Shown here: positions 43,548-52,843 of the stretch, one piece after another
How positions within the stretch are numbered: position 1 is the stretch's first letter
Layout: each line of letters begins with the position of its first letter
NCBI RefSeq assembly: GCF_003324565.1
Contig: NZ_QOLA01000004.1
Span: 62,001-126,000 of the forward strand
DNA length: 64,000 nucleotides
Direction of reading: 5' to 3'
From: Streptomyces sp. SDr-06
GTDB taxonomy: Bacteria > Actinomycetota > Actinomycetes > Streptomycetales > Streptomycetaceae
Made by a program: the position numbers and the translations under genes
Notes under the pieces: model-generated
Seen by the model: the letters and a program-made list of their open reading frames with translations, nothing else
Told to the model about the DNA's origin: nothing
Databases searched by the model: none

Positions 43548-44891
43548 ATGGCGACGGTTCCTCCTGACAGCGGCGGGAGCGTAGCCCGGGAAGGGTATTA
43601 CCCGGACCCCTCCATTCCCGGATATGTCCGGTACTGGAACGGGGTCTCCTGGGTGCCCGGCACCAGCCGGCCCGCCCCCGGCCCGGGGGAGGCGCAGCCC
43701 GCGGTGCCGGCGGGCGCCGCCCCCGCGCCCGCCCCCGCCCTCGCCTCCGCGCCGCCCCTCCAGGTGCCGTCCGCCGAGGAGACCGGCCCGGTCTTCCTCG
43801 ACGAGCCCGACCCCACGCCCGCCTCCACCGCGCAGGGCCAGGGCGCCCGGCCGCAGCCCGCCTGGCACGCGGACGCCGTCCACCAGTCGGGCTTCGGCGG
43901 CGACCAGGACCGCCGGGTCTCGTGGGGCCAGCCGGTCGATCCGCGCGGCCTGCCCGAAACGGCCGACCCGCGCCGCCTCCCCGACCCCCGCCGGCCCGAC
44001 CCCGCGCGGCCCGCCGGACCGGTGCCGCACCAGCAGCGGTCCGCACGCCCGGCGGGGGCGGTGCCGCCCGCCGCCGTCGAGCCGCCGCCCGCGCGCGCCC
44101 AACTGCCCGCCCCGGCCGACCCGGTCCACCCGGCGCCCCTCCACCCGGCCCCGGCCGAGCGCGCGGCCGGTCCGTACGCCACGCCCGCCCAGGCCCCCGC
44201 CCCCGCGCAGCCGCAACCGCAGGCCGCCCCCTCGCAGGCCCAGCCCTCCGTGCCCGGTTCGCCGATGACGGCGGGGCCCGGGGGAGGGGCCGCGTCCTGG
44301 GCCCAGCAGGTGCACCAACTCGCCCGGCCCGACCCGCAGGAACCGGTCGTTCCGTGGAAGCCGCCCGTCGCCGACCCCTTCCTCCAGGCCGCCCAGGCCC
44401 AGGCCTCGGCCAGGCCCGCCGGGCTCGGCAGGCGCCTGATCGCGCGGCTCGTCGACAGCGTGCTGCTCGGCGCCCTCGTCGGAGGCCTCGCGGTGCCCCT
44501 GGTCGTGCAGGCCGCCGACCACATCCAGGAGAAGATCGACGCGGCGAAGCTGTCGGGGCAGACGGTCACCGTCTACCTCCTGGACGGCACGACCGCGGGC
44601 CTCCTCGGCATCGTGATCGGCGCCTTCCTCGTCCTCGGGCTGCTGTACGAGGCGCTGCCCACCGCCAAGTGGGGCCGCACGCTCGGCAAGAAGCTGTGCG
44701 GGGTGCAGGTGCGCGGCATCGAGTCGTACGAGCCGCCGACCTTCGGCCAGGCGGTCCGCCGCTGGCTGGTCTACGGGGTGCTCGGGCTGCTCGCGGTCGG
44801 CGTGGTCAACGTGGCGTGGTGCCTGTTCGACCGGCCGTGGCGCCAGTGCTGGCACGACAAGGCGGCCCGCACGTTCGTCGCGCAGGGCTAG
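43548..44891 (+). CDS. DUF2510/RDD-domain membrane protein
   Basis: Protein of 447 residues. An N-terminal DUF2510 motif (EGYYPDPSIPGYVRYWNGVSWV, here residues 15-35 region) is followed by about 230 residues of Pro/Ala-rich, probably disordered linker, then an RDD domain with three or four helices: GLGRRLIARLVDSVLLGALVGG, KWGRTLGKKLCGVQVRG and WHDKAARTFVA. RDD proteins are membrane proteins of uncertain, possibly transport, function. ATG 43548 has GGAG upstream. It is followed 101 bases on by a second RDD gene. The proline linker is long enough to cross cell-wall or cytosolic space. Confidence 0.88.
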   Translation: MATVPPDSGGSVAREGYYPDPSIPGYVRYWNGVSWVPGTSRPAPGPGEAQPAVPAGAAPAPAPALASAPPLQVPSAEETGPVFLDEPDPTPASTAQGQGARPQPAWHADAVHQSGFGGDQDRRVSWGQPVDPRGLPETADPRRLPDPRRPDPARPAGPVPHQQRSARPAGAVPPAAVEPPPARAQLPAPADPVHPAPLHPAPAERAAGPYATPAQAPAPAQPQPQAAPSQAQPSVPGSPMTAGPGGGAASWAQQVHQLARPDPQEPVVPWKPPVADPFLQAAQAQASARPAGLGRRLIARLVDSVLLGALVGGLAVPLVVQAADHIQEKIDAAKLSGQTVTVYLLDGTTAGLLGIVIGAFLVLGLLYEALPTAKWGRTLGKKLCGVQVRGIESYEPPTFGQAVRRWLVYGVLGLLAVGVVNVAWCLFDRPWRQCWHDKAARTFVAQG

Positions 44892-44992
44892 CCGGACGGG
44901 GCGACCGCACCGTTGGCGCGATCGCGCCGGGCGGTACCCCGAACGGCGTCCGTACCGTTGCGGGCGCCTCGCGCGCGCGATGCACTACCGCC

Positions 44993-45793
44993 ATGAGCAC
45001 CGATCAGCCGCCGCCCGGTCAGCCGCCCGAGGACGACCCCTTCCGCAAGAAGCCGTCCGAGCCGCCGCCGAGCGGTTCGCCCTACGGCGGTGCGCAGCCG
45101 CCCCCCGGGCCGCCGCCCGGTGACTCGCCCTATGGTTCGGGGCCGCCGCCGGGCGGCGCGGGCCCCTACGGCGCTCCGCCGCCCCCGGCCGGTGGAGGCG
45201 GCGGTCCGTACGGCGGGCCGCCTCCCCCCGGTGGAGGCTCGCCGTACGGCAGCGCCCCGCCACCGCCCTCCGACCCCTACGGCGGCCAGTACGGCGGTGT
45301 CGACCCGCTGGCCGGGATGCCGCCGCTCGCCGATTTCGGCAAGCGGTTCCTGGCCCGTTTCATCGACTTCCTCATCATCGCGGTCCCGCTCGGCCTGATC
45401 GAGTGGGCGACCAGCAACCGCGTCGTCATCGCGACGGACAACGGCGACTCCGGCACCGAGGTGATCAGCAAGGCGTACTCCGGCAGCGGCCTGCTGTGGC
45501 TGCTGATCTCGCTCGCCGCCTACATCGGCTACGACACCCTGATGGTCTCCAAGTCCGGCCGGACGCTGGGCAAGAAGTGGCTGGGGCTGCGGGTCGCGAT
45601 GCTCAACGACGGCAGTGTCCCCACCACCAACGCGGCGCTCGCGCGGGCCGCCGTGCTGTGGGCGCCGTTCGTGATCTGCTGCTACTGCCTGTGGGACATC
45701 GTCCTGATCATCACGATCGTGGCGGACAAGCCGTACCGGCAGGGCTGGCACGACAAGGCCGGCAAGACGGTGGTGGTCTCAGCCGCGCAGTGA
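44993..45793 (+). CDS. RDD-domain membrane protein with Pro/Gly/Tyr repeats
   Basis: Protein of 266 residues. The first 110 residues are low complexity with repeated SPYG and PPPGG units (for example GGAGPYGAPPPP), and the remainder is an RDD domain: FGKRFLARFIDFLIIAVPLGLIEW, SGRTLGKKWLGLRVAML and GWHDKAGKTVVVSA. Its layout parallels the preceding gene but without DUF2510, so the pair probably arose by duplication and separate linker drift. ATG 44993 follows CCGCC with a poor ribosome binding site. The last 15 bases overlap the convergent small membrane protein gene. Confidence 0.87.
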   Translation: MSTDQPPPGQPPEDDPFRKKPSEPPPSGSPYGGAQPPPGPPPGDSPYGSGPPPGGAGPYGAPPPPAGGGGGPYGGPPPPGGGSPYGSAPPPPSDPYGGQYGGVDPLAGMPPLADFGKRFLARFIDFLIIAVPLGLIEWATSNRVVIATDNGDSGTEVISKAYSGSGLLWLLISLAAYIGYDTLMVSKSGRTLGKKWLGLRVAMLNDGSVPTTNAALARAAVLWAPFVICCYCLWDIVLIITIVADKPYRQGWHDKAGKTVVVSAAQ

Positions 45794-46105
45794 GTGCTCG
45801 CGCGCCGGCCGCTGTTCGCGGGGGGCCGGAACGCGCAGGGCGGCGGAGGTCTCGACGACGGCCGCACGGTTCACCGGTGCCGCACCAGCGGCCGGGGCCG
45901 TGCGGTCGTTCGCGTCCGCCCGGGAGCGGCGGGGCAGGGGCATGGGGACCGTCACCGCGACGAGCAGGCCGAGCAGGAGCGCGGCGAGCACGATGACCGC
46001 GACCCCGACCCCGGACTCGGTGCGCGAGAGCAGCAGCATGGCGACGGTCGAGAAGACGACGGTGGCCGAACCGTAGGAGAGCTGTGCGGCTGTGGGACGC
46101 GGCAT
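45779..46105 (-). CDS. Small two-helix membrane protein
   Basis: Hypothetical protein of 108 residues with two membrane helices (TVVFSTVAMLLL and VGVAVIVLAALLLGLLVAVTVPM), a short outside loop and a cytoplasmic Arg/Ala/Pro-rich tail. ATG 46105 is preferred over ATG 46123 because GAGGA lies about 11 bases before it. It is conserved-looking in architecture, but no family is recognised. Convergent overlap of 15 bases with the RDD gene is tolerated by weak 3' ends on both. Confidence 0.65.
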   Translation of the reverse strand: MPRPTAAQLSYGSATVVFSTVAMLLLSRTESGVGVAVIVLAALLLGLLVAVTVPMPLPRRSRADANDRTAPAAGAAPVNRAAVVETSAALRVPAPREQRPAREHSLRG

Positions 46106-46391
46106 GGCGTTATCCGTCCTCATGGTTCGGATAGGGGTGGGCCTCTCAACCGTTCTCAACCGGCGGACGTGTCAGCCGGATCGCACTGTCAAGCGACTCT
46201 ACGTCGGTCCATGCCCGAGGGGAACTGTTGGTAAGCGTGACCTAACCCACGGTGCCGGTGCACAGGGGGCGCACGGAGTCATTCGGCGAGGCGGCTCCGT
46301 CCGGATGCCGAGACGTGCGCACCGGATGTCCCGGTCTGTTAGCACAGTCTTTACGTTCGGATAGCGGAACTGGCCTACTGCATAATGTACT

Positions 46392-46401
46392 TGGCACGAA
46401 C
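46392..46401 (+). promoter_or_regulatory. Possible AdpA-type site in the metalloprotease promoter
   Basis: TGGCACGAAC differs at one position from the AdpA consensus TGGCSNGWWY and lies 125 bases before the protease start. AdpA activates secreted proteases in Streptomyces. The 420-base gap 46106-46525 is AT-richer between 46340 and 46440 and has no gene. Confidence 0.3.
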
Positions 46402-46525
46402 AAGTCAAGATCTGTCTTTTCTTTGGTAACTCCGGTCCAATGTCGTCACTTGAGACGCGTGTCGAGCACCGGAACCAGCCCCTCACCCCCCGGTTCCTGC
46501 CGGCCGCGGGGGAGGACATCATCAA

Positions 46526-48916
46526 GTGACCAGCAGCAGGAAGGCGGCAAGAGCCGCCGCCGTGCTCGTGGCTCTCGCCACGGCCGGCGCCACGGGCTCG
46601 GCATACGCCATGGCCCAGGCGGACTCGAAGGCCCCGGTGGCCGTCGTCCGCCAGGACCCGTCCACGGCCAAGGGCCAGGAGCACAACCTGAAGGGCCCGT
46701 TCAGCGACCAGCAGGCGCAGCAGCGCCAGGCGGCGCTGGAAGGGGTCATCTCCGGGAAGAACAAGGTCGAGAAGCGCAACGGCTCCGACGTCGTGAAGCT
46801 CGACGACAAGAAGTACGTCGAGCTGGGCCGCCAGAAGACCGACAAGATCTTCACGATCCTGGTGGAGTTCGGCGACCAGGTCGACAACACCACGATGTAC
46901 GACCCGGACGGCCCCGACGGCCCCAAGCCGCCGCAGCCCAAGTACGGGGGGACGCCCGGTCCCGCGCACAACCAGATAGCCAAGCCCGACCGGGCGAAGG
47001 ACAACTCCACGGCCTGGCAGGCCGATTACAACCAGAAGCACTACCAGGACCTGTACTTCGGTGCCGGCCAGGGCGTCAACTCGCTGAAGACCTACTACGA
47101 GAAGACCTCCTCGGGGCGCTACTCGGTCGACGGCCAGGTCACCGACTGGGTCAAGATCCCTTACAACGAGGCCCGCTACGGCTCCAACTACTGCGGCCAG
47201 ACCAACTGCGCCAACGTGTGGGACACCGTCCGCGACGGCGTCAACGCCTGGGTCGCCGACCAGAAGGCCAAGGGCCAGACGGACGCGGAGATCAAGGCGA
47301 CCCTGAGTCAATACGACCAGTGGGACCGCAACGACTACAACAACAACGGCAACTTCAACGAGCCCGACGGCTACATCGACCACTTCCAGATCGTGCACGC
47401 GGGCGAGGACGAGTCGGCGGGCGGCGGCGCCCAGGGCACCAACGCCCTGTGGGCGCACCGCTGGTACGCGTACGGCACGGACGCCGGCAAGACCGGCCCC
47501 TCGTACAACAAGGCCGGTGGCACGCAGATCGGCGACACCGGGATATGGGTCGGCGACTACACGATGCAGCCGGAGAACGGCGGCCTCGGCGTCTTCGCGC
47601 ACGAGTACGGCCACGACCTCGGTCTGCCGGACCTCTACGACACCACCAACACCGCCGAGAACTCGGTCGGTTTCTGGTCCCTGATGTCGGCCGGCTCCTG
47701 GCTCGGCACCGGCAAGGACTCCATCGGCGACCTGCCCGGCGACATGACCGCCTGGGACAAGCTGCAGCTCGGCTGGCTCAACGCCGAGACGGTGAAGGCC
47801 GGTACGGACAAGACGGTCAAGCTGGGCGTCTCGGAGTACAACACCAACGACAAGCAGGCGCTGGTCGTGGAGTTGCCCAAGAAGGAAGTCACCACCACCG
47901 TCGTGAAGCCCGCCGAGGGCTCCAAGCAGTGGTGGAGCGGCATGGGTGACAACCTCAACAACACCCTGACCCGCGGCCTCGACCTCACCGGCAGGTCCAA
48001 GGCGTCCCTGGACCTCTCGGGCTGGTGGGACATCGAGAAGGACTACGACTTCCTGTACACCGAGGTCTCCACGGACAACGGCGCCACCTGGAACGCCATC
48101 GACGGCACCGCCGACGGCAAGGCCATCACGCGCGACTCCAGCAACAAGCCGGCCCTGACCGACGCCTCGGGCGCGTACAAGAAGCTGTCCTTCCCGCTCG
48201 ACCAGTACGCGGGCCAGAAGATCCAGCTCCGCTTCCGCTACCAGACGGACGGCGGCGCGGGCGGCAAGGGCTTCACGGCCGACGCGATCACCGTGACGGC
48301 GGACGGCGCGGCGGTCGTCACCGACGGCGCCGAGGGCGACGACAACGGCTGGACGGCGAAGAACTTCTCCCGCATCGGCGAGTCCTTCACCAACGACTAC
48401 CCGCAGTACTACATCGCGGAGAACCGCCAGTACGTCTCGTTCGACCAGACCCTCAAGACCGGCCCGTACAACTTCGGCTTCTCCAAGACCCGGCCGAGCT
48501 GGGTCGAGCACTACCCGTACCAGAAGGGCCTGCTCATCTGGCTCTGGGACACCTCGCAGAAGGACAACAACGTCTCGGCCCACCCGGGCCAGGGCCTGAT
48601 CCTGCCGATCGACGCGCACGCCAAGCCGCTCAAGTGGTCCGACGGCACGCTGCTCCGCAACAAGGTCCAGCCCTTCGACGCGCCCTTCAGCTGGTACCCG
48701 ACGGACAGCTTCACGCTGCACAAGGCGGACGTCGCCACGAAGATCAACTCCCAGATGGGCGTCCCGATCTTCGACGACCACCACGGCACCTACTGGTACG
48801 CCGAGAACCCGACCGGGAGCGTCAAGGTTCCTGACACCAAGACCCGCATCTCGATCGTCAACCAGCCGCTGGACGGCTCGACGATCACCGTGAAGGTCGG
48901 TTCCGCGATCAAGTAA
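46526..48916 (+). CDS. Secreted M6 metalloprotease (immune inhibitor A type)
   Basis: Exported zinc protease of 796 residues. A signal peptide (RKAARAAAVLVALATAGATGSAYA) is followed by a propeptide of about 80 residues, then the M6 catalytic domain starting ILVEFGDQ. The zinc site is HEYGHDLGLPD with His359 and His363 and the catalytic Glu between, and a Met-turn like SLMSAGSW lies downstream. The C-terminal half has beta-rich domains (LDLSGWWDIEKDYDFLYTEVSTDNGATW and NGWTAKNFSRIGESF) that resemble the MAM/VEG-like modules of InhA. It degrades extracellular protein for nutrition and development. GTG 46526 is the start. It is monocistronic and ends in a 15-bp hairpin. Confidence 0.93.
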   Translation: MTSSRKAARAAAVLVALATAGATGSAYAMAQADSKAPVAVVRQDPSTAKGQEHNLKGPFSDQQAQQRQAALEGVISGKNKVEKRNGSDVVKLDDKKYVELGRQKTDKIFTILVEFGDQVDNTTMYDPDGPDGPKPPQPKYGGTPGPAHNQIAKPDRAKDNSTAWQADYNQKHYQDLYFGAGQGVNSLKTYYEKTSSGRYSVDGQVTDWVKIPYNEARYGSNYCGQTNCANVWDTVRDGVNAWVADQKAKGQTDAEIKATLSQYDQWDRNDYNNNGNFNEPDGYIDHFQIVHAGEDESAGGGAQGTNALWAHRWYAYGTDAGKTGPSYNKAGGTQIGDTGIWVGDYTMQPENGGLGVFAHEYGHDLGLPDLYDTTNTAENSVGFWSLMSAGSWLGTGKDSIGDLPGDMTAWDKLQLGWLNAETVKAGTDKTVKLGVSEYNTNDKQALVVELPKKEVTTTVVKPAEGSKQWWSGMGDNLNNTLTRGLDLTGRSKASLDLSGWWDIEKDYDFLYTEVSTDNGATWNAIDGTADGKAITRDSSNKPALTDASGAYKKLSFPLDQYAGQKIQLRFRYQTDGGAGGKGFTADAITVTADGAAVVTDGAEGDDNGWTAKNFSRIGESFTNDYPQYYIAENRQYVSFDQTLKTGPYNFGFSKTRPSWVEHYPYQKGLLIWLWDTSQKDNNVSAHPGQGLILPIDAHAKPLKWSDGTLLRNKVQPFDAPFSWYPTDSFTLHKADVATKINSQMGVPIFDDHHGTYWYAENPTGSVKVPDTKTRISIVNQPLDGSTITVKVGSAIK

Positions 48917-48941
48917 TTCTCAAAACCGCAGGTCAAACCAT

Positions 48942-48978
48942 GATCGGCCGTCGCCCTCTAGCGGGGCGGCGGCCGGTC
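48942..48978 (+). terminator. Metalloprotease gene terminator
   Basis: A 15-bp stem with two G-T pairs (GATCGGCCGTCGCCC and GGGCGGCGGCCGGTC) around a short loop, then GTGTTTAGG, 25 bases past the stop. Confidence 0.8.
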
Positions 48979-49052
48979 GTGTTTAGGTGCGTTCTACGAG
49001 TCCTTATTGACAGCGAGTCCAACGCGTCGTCCTACAGGGGGAGTGGTCCGGC

Positions 49053-49352
49053 ATGCCCGGCGGAGGTTTCTGCAAGCTGCCAGGCGGCAGCGTGGTCGTC
49101 GCGCTCACGCTGCCGAACCCGGCCGCGCCCGGCACCGACGTGCGCGTCCTGGTGCACGCCGTCAACCGGGCCCGCGCCCTGACCAGGCTGCGGAACCTGG
49201 GGCTGCGGGCGGTGTACCTGCGCGGCCAGACCGAGCCGCCGACCCTGGACGAGATCACGGCCGTCCTGCACCATCCCGACGGCCTGCTGTGGCGCACGGC
49301 CCCGGAGACGACGGAAGAGCTCTGGCACCCTATACGCGCCCTGCTGAAGTAG
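49053..49352 (+). CDS. Conserved-looking hypothetical protein
   Basis: Protein of 99 residues starting MPGGGFCKLPGGSVVVALTLPNP. ATG 49053 has GGGGGAG 9 bases upstream, a strong ribosome binding site. The predicted alpha/beta pattern includes VRVLVHAVNRARALTRLRNLGLRAVYLRG and TLDEITAVLHHPDGLLWR. No domain is recognised. It is convergent with pncA and its stop sits inside a 16-base palindrome that also holds the pncA stop. It lies in no obvious operon. Confidence 0.75.
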   Translation: MPGGGFCKLPGGSVVVALTLPNPAAPGTDVRVLVHAVNRARALTRLRNLGLRAVYLRGQTEPPTLDEITAVLHHPDGLLWRTAPETTEELWHPIRALLK

Positions 49353-49364
49353 CCGCGCGGCTAC
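49349..49364. terminator. Palindrome shared by two convergent stop codons
   Basis: GTAGCCGCGCGGCTAC is a perfect 16-base palindrome. It contains TAG for the plus-strand gene (49350-49352) and TAG of pncA on the minus strand (49361-49363). It can form a hairpin on either transcript. Confidence 0.5.
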
Positions 49365-49948
49365 ACCACGGGCTTGCCCGACAGCTCGATGCCCGCGGCC
49401 CGCATCTCCTCCAGGGCCGCCGAGGTGGTGTGCTCCGCCACCCCCGCCGTGAGGTCGAGCAGCACATGCGTGGCGAACCCGGCCCGCGCCGCGTCGAGCG
49501 CGGTCGCCCGCACACAGTGGTCCGTCGCGATGCCCACCACGTCGACCTCGTCGACCTGCCGGGCCCGCAGCCAGTCCGCGAGCGAGACGCCGTTCTCGTC
49601 GAGCCCCTCGAAACCGCTGTAGGCGGCCGCGTACGCGCCCTTGTCGAAGACGGCGTCGATCGCCCCGCTGGCGACCGCCGGCGCGAAGTTGGGGTGGAAG
49701 CCCACGCCCTCCGTGCCGGCGACGCAGTGCACCGGCCAGGAGTGCTCGAAGTCGGGGGCGTCGGAGAAGTGCCCGCCCGGGTCGATGTGGTGGTCGCGCG
49801 TGGCCACCACGTGGCGGTAGGCGGACCCGGCCGCCTGGCCCACCAGGTCGGTGATCGCGGCGGCGACGTCCGAGCCGCCCGCGACCGCGAGGGAGCCGCC
49901 CTCACAGAAGTCGTTCTGGACGTCCACGACGATCAAGGCGCGGTGCAT
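49361..49948 (-). CDS. pncA: Nicotinamidase
   Basis: Isochorismatase-fold hydrolase of 195 residues that deamidates nicotinamide to nicotinate for NAD salvage. The catalytic triad is visible: Asp9 (LIVVDVQNDF), Lys103 (AVFDKGAYAAAYSGFEG) and Cys145 (VGIATDHCVRATA), and metal ligands lie in ATRDHHIDPGGHF. The product is the substrate of pncB, 124 bases upstream on the same strand, so both salvage steps are neighbours. The gap between them holds only a weak spacer, and co-transcription is plausible. It would also activate pyrazinamide, by family precedent. Confidence 0.94.
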   Translation of the reverse strand: MHRALIVVDVQNDFCEGGSLAVAGGSDVAAAITDLVGQAAGSAYRHVVATRDHHIDPGGHFSDAPDFEHSWPVHCVAGTEGVGFHPNFAPAVASGAIDAVFDKGAYAAAYSGFEGLDENGVSLADWLRARQVDEVDVVGIATDHCVRATALDAARAGFATHVLLDLTAGVAEHTTSAALEEMRAAGIELSGKPVV

Positions 49949-50072
49949 GTCGGCTGTCCTTCGGTCTGCGGGCCCGGGATCTGGGGCTGTTCCTTGAGCG
50001 TAGAGACTTCGATCGGCGCGCGGCAGGGGGCAAACGGGGGCGGAAACCCTGCCGCGCGGACCGGGGCGGGGC

Positions 50073-51401
50073 TCAGACGTACTCGGTCGGGATGACCGGC
50101 TCGCCGCGCGAGAGCTGGCTCGCCGACATCGGCAGCGCGGCCAGCGCCTCGATGTGCCGCGCGCGGGCGCTGTCCAGCGGCTCGCGGGCCACCACCGCGC
50201 CGGCCTTGACCAGCTCGACCAGGAGCTGGCTGTCGGCGAGCGCGGTCGGCACCGCTCCGGTCCCGATGACCTCGGCCTCCGCGATCCCGTACGCGTCCGA
50301 GCGGCGCGCGGCCCACTTGCGGCCGCCCATCGACGACTTCGCGCCGAGCGACTTCTTGGCGACCGGCTGCAGCGGCGCCTTCGGGTCGGCGGACTGGGCG
50401 CGGGCGACCAGCTTGTAGACCATGGAGCAGGTCGGGTGTCCGGAGCCGGTGACCAGCTGGGTGCCGACGCCGTACGCGTCCACGGGGGCGGCGGCGAGCG
50501 AGGCGATGGCGTACTCGTCGAGGTCGGAGGTGACCACGATCTTGGTGTTGGTGGCGCCGAGCTCGTCGAGCTGCTGGCGCACCCGGTGGGCGACCAGGAG
50601 CAGGTCGCCGGAGTCGATGCGGACCGCGCCGAGCTCGGGCCCGGCGATCTCGACGGCGGTGCGCACGGCCTCGGCGACGTCGTACGTGTCCACCAGGAGG
50701 GTCGTGCCGCGGCCCAGCGAGTCGACCTGGGCCCGGAAGGCGTCGCGCTCGCTGTCGTGGAGCAGGGTGAAGGCGTGGGCGCTGGTGCCGACGGTCGGGA
50801 TGCCGTAGCGGAAGCCGGCCGCGAGGTCCGAGGTCGAGCTGAAGCCGCCCACGTAGGCGGCGCGCGAGGAGGCGACCGCGGACAGCTCGTGGGTGCGGCG
50901 CGCGCCCATCTCGATCAGCGCGCGCCCGCCCGCCGCGGCCGACATCCGGGACGCGGCCGCCGCGATGGCGGAGTCGTGGTTGAGGATCGAAAGGATCACG
51001 GTCTCGAGCAGCACGCACTCGGCGAAGGAGCCCTCGACGCGCAGGATGGGCGACCCCGGGAAGTAGACCTCGCCCTCGGGATAGCCCCAGATGTCGCCGC
51101 TGAACCGGTAGGAGGCGAGCCAGCGCAGGGTGGGCTCGTCCACGATGTCGTGGTCGCGCAGGAAGCCGAGCACGCCCGCGTCGAACCGGAAGTTCTCGAC
51201 GGCGTCCAGGACGCGCCCGGTGCCGCCCACCACGCCGTACCGGCGGCCCTCGGGCAGGCGGCGGGTGAAGACCTCGAAGACCGAGCGGCGCTCGGCCGTG
51301 CCCGCCTTGAGGGCGGCCTGCAGCATCGTGAACTCGTACTGGTCGGTGAAGAGCGCGGTCGACGGCACGTCCACCGGCAGCCCAAGGTCCGAAGCGTTCA
51401 C
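50073..51401 (-). CDS. pncB: Nicotinate phosphoribosyltransferase
   Basis: Enzyme of 442 residues joining nicotinate and PRPP to nicotinate mononucleotide (Preiss-Handler pathway). It starts at GTG 51401 (NASDLGLPVDVPSTALFTDQYEFTMLQAAL). Family segments are FEVFTRRLPEGRRYGVVGG, GARRTHELSAVASSRAAYVGGFSSTSD with the catalytic His, VDTYDVAEAV, RIDSGDL and VTSDLDEYAI. The flanking divergent gene is clpS. With pncA it recovers NAD from nicotinamide. Confidence 0.94.
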   Translation of the reverse strand: MNASDLGLPVDVPSTALFTDQYEFTMLQAALKAGTAERRSVFEVFTRRLPEGRRYGVVGGTGRVLDAVENFRFDAGVLGFLRDHDIVDEPTLRWLASYRFSGDIWGYPEGEVYFPGSPILRVEGSFAECVLLETVILSILNHDSAIAAAASRMSAAAGGRALIEMGARRTHELSAVASSRAAYVGGFSSTSDLAAGFRYGIPTVGTSAHAFTLLHDSERDAFRAQVDSLGRGTTLLVDTYDVAEAVRTAVEIAGPELGAVRIDSGDLLLVAHRVRQQLDELGATNTKIVVTSDLDEYAIASLAAAPVDAYGVGTQLVTGSGHPTCSMVYKLVARAQSADPKAPLQPVAKKSLGAKSSMGGRKWAARRSDAYGIAEAEVIGTGAVPTALADSQLLVELVKAGAVVAREPLDSARARHIEALAALPMSASQLSRGEPVIPTEYV

Positions 51402-51637
51402 AGCGAGCTACCTCGCACTTTCGTCCGGGCCGAGCACCGCTCGGCCGGGGTTCCGGGGATCGCCCCCGAGAGAAGGGGCATGTGGGGGATGCTACCCCGA
51501 ATACTCGTCACTTTGACGATTTCTAGGGGCCCGTTTGTGCGATGACCCGTTCCGGGTGGCAGCATGGAGGCCGTGGCTGTGATTTCCGGGGGCGCCCTCC
51601 GGACCCCCGGCAGAAGAGACGAAGGTCGCCCAGCGCT

Positions 51638-51943
51638 GTGAGTGTTGCTCCCGTAGAGATCGAACGCCCCGAGTCGGCGGAGTCGAGCCGGCCCGTGGCC
51701 GAGCCCGATGTGCCCTGGGTGACGCTCGTCCACAACGACCCCGTCAACCTCATGAGCTACGTGCAGTACGTCTTCCAGACCTACTTCGGCTACTCGAAGG
51801 ACAAGGCCCACAAGCTGATGCTCGACGTGCACCACAAGGGACGGGCCGTGGTCTCCAGCGGCAGCCGCGAGGAGATGGAACGGGACGTGCAGGCGATGCA
51901 CGGCTACGGATTGTGGGCCACGCTGACCCAGGACCGCGGCTGA
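51638..51943 (+). CDS. clpS: ATP-dependent Clp protease adaptor
   Basis: ClpS adaptor of 101 residues, which delivers N-degron substrates to ClpA/ClpC-ClpP. After a disordered N-terminal arm of about 30 residues the core reads [46 protein letters not shown], with the Asn-Asp pair and the Met and His residues that line the N-end pocket. GTG 51638 is chosen because upstream in-frame codons read promoter DNA. TGATG overlap couples it to a DUF2017 gene, the standard actinobacterial pairing. Confidence 0.94.
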   Translation: MSVAPVEIERPESAESSRPVAEPDVPWVTLVHNDPVNLMSYVQYVFQTYFGYSKDKAHKLMLDVHHKGRAVVSSGSREEMERDVQAMHGYGLWATLTQDRG

Positions 51944-52524
51944 TGGCCGGGCATTTCGAGGCTCTGCCGGGCGGCGGCGCGGCTGTCGCGCTCGACGAGG
52001 TCGAGATCGCCATCCTGCGTTCGCTCGCCGTGCAGCTGCTCGAACTCATCGGCCCGGGCGACGAACCGGCCGACGACGAGGACCCGCTCGCCGCGCTGTT
52101 CGCCGAGGGGCCGAGCGAGCCGCCCGCCGACCCGGCGCTCGCCCGCCTCTTCCCCGAGGCGTACGCGAGCGAGGAGAGCGACGAACTGCGCGCCAAATCC
52201 AGCGAGTTCAGGCGCTTCACCGAGAACGACCTGCGGGCGCGCAAGCGGGGCGACGCCCTGGCCGTCGTGCACGGGCTCGACGCGCTGAGCCCCCGGGGCG
52301 ACGGCGGTGCCGTCCTGAAGCTGACCGCCGATGACTCGCGGCACTGGCTGGGCGCGCTCAACGACCTGCGCCTGACCATCGGCACCCGCCTGGAGATCAC
52401 CGACGAGGACGAGAGCGGCGAGCTCTACCGGCTGCCGGACGACGATCCGCGCAAGCCGATGGTGATGGCCTATCTGTGGCTGGGTGTGCTGCAGGAAACA
52501 CTCGTCGAAACGCTCATGCCCTGA
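51943..52524 (+). CDS. DUF2017 family protein
   Basis: Protein of 193 residues that starts within the clpS stop (TGATG) and is therefore co-translated with it. It has the DUF2017 pattern: ALDEVEIAILRSLAVQLLELIG, ARLFPEAYASEESDELRAKSSEFRRFTENDLRARKR, DDSRHWLGALNDLRLTIGTRLEI and MAYLWLGVLQETLVETLMP. No biochemical role is known; persistent linkage to clpS suggests involvement in proteolysis control. It is acidic and soluble. Confidence 0.9.
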   Translation: MAGHFEALPGGGAAVALDEVEIAILRSLAVQLLELIGPGDEPADDEDPLAALFAEGPSEPPADPALARLFPEAYASEESDELRAKSSEFRRFTENDLRARKRGDALAVVHGLDALSPRGDGGAVLKLTADDSRHWLGALNDLRLTIGTRLEITDEDESGELYRLPDDDPRKPMVMAYLWLGVLQETLVETLMP

Positions 52525-52843
52525 CCCGGTGACCCATGGATGGCCGTTCGCTCAGCGGACGCTCAAATCCGTATAACGATCCCATCACCACATCGACCTG
52601 CTTTGTCACGTCGAGGGACTTTTGTCCGCTTCTTCCTGTGGGGTGCGCCACAGTGGCCGGTGGGGATCACCCGTAAGGCCGTGATAAATCTTCACGACCA
52701 CCCGGGGACGCCACCCATGTCCCCGGGGGCGCTTCGACCGGCTGACCGCCGGTGGCACTCCATCCACATCCGGGGGGATCAGGACCTGATCCGTCGCTTC
52801 GTGACCGAGGCGGACGGGTCAGCATGGAGAAAGGCGCACCACC
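52525..52843 (+). promoter_or_regulatory. Promoter and structured leader of the amino-acid permease
   Basis: No gene is visible in this 319-base gap. A 9-bp hairpin, CCCGGGGAC-GCCACCCAT-GTCCCCGGG (52701-52727), lies about 117 bases before the permease ATG, and a smaller CTGTGG/CCACAG hairpin at about 52636-52653. They could be the DUF2017 terminator or leader structure. GGAGAAAGG precedes the permease start. Confidence 0.35.
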
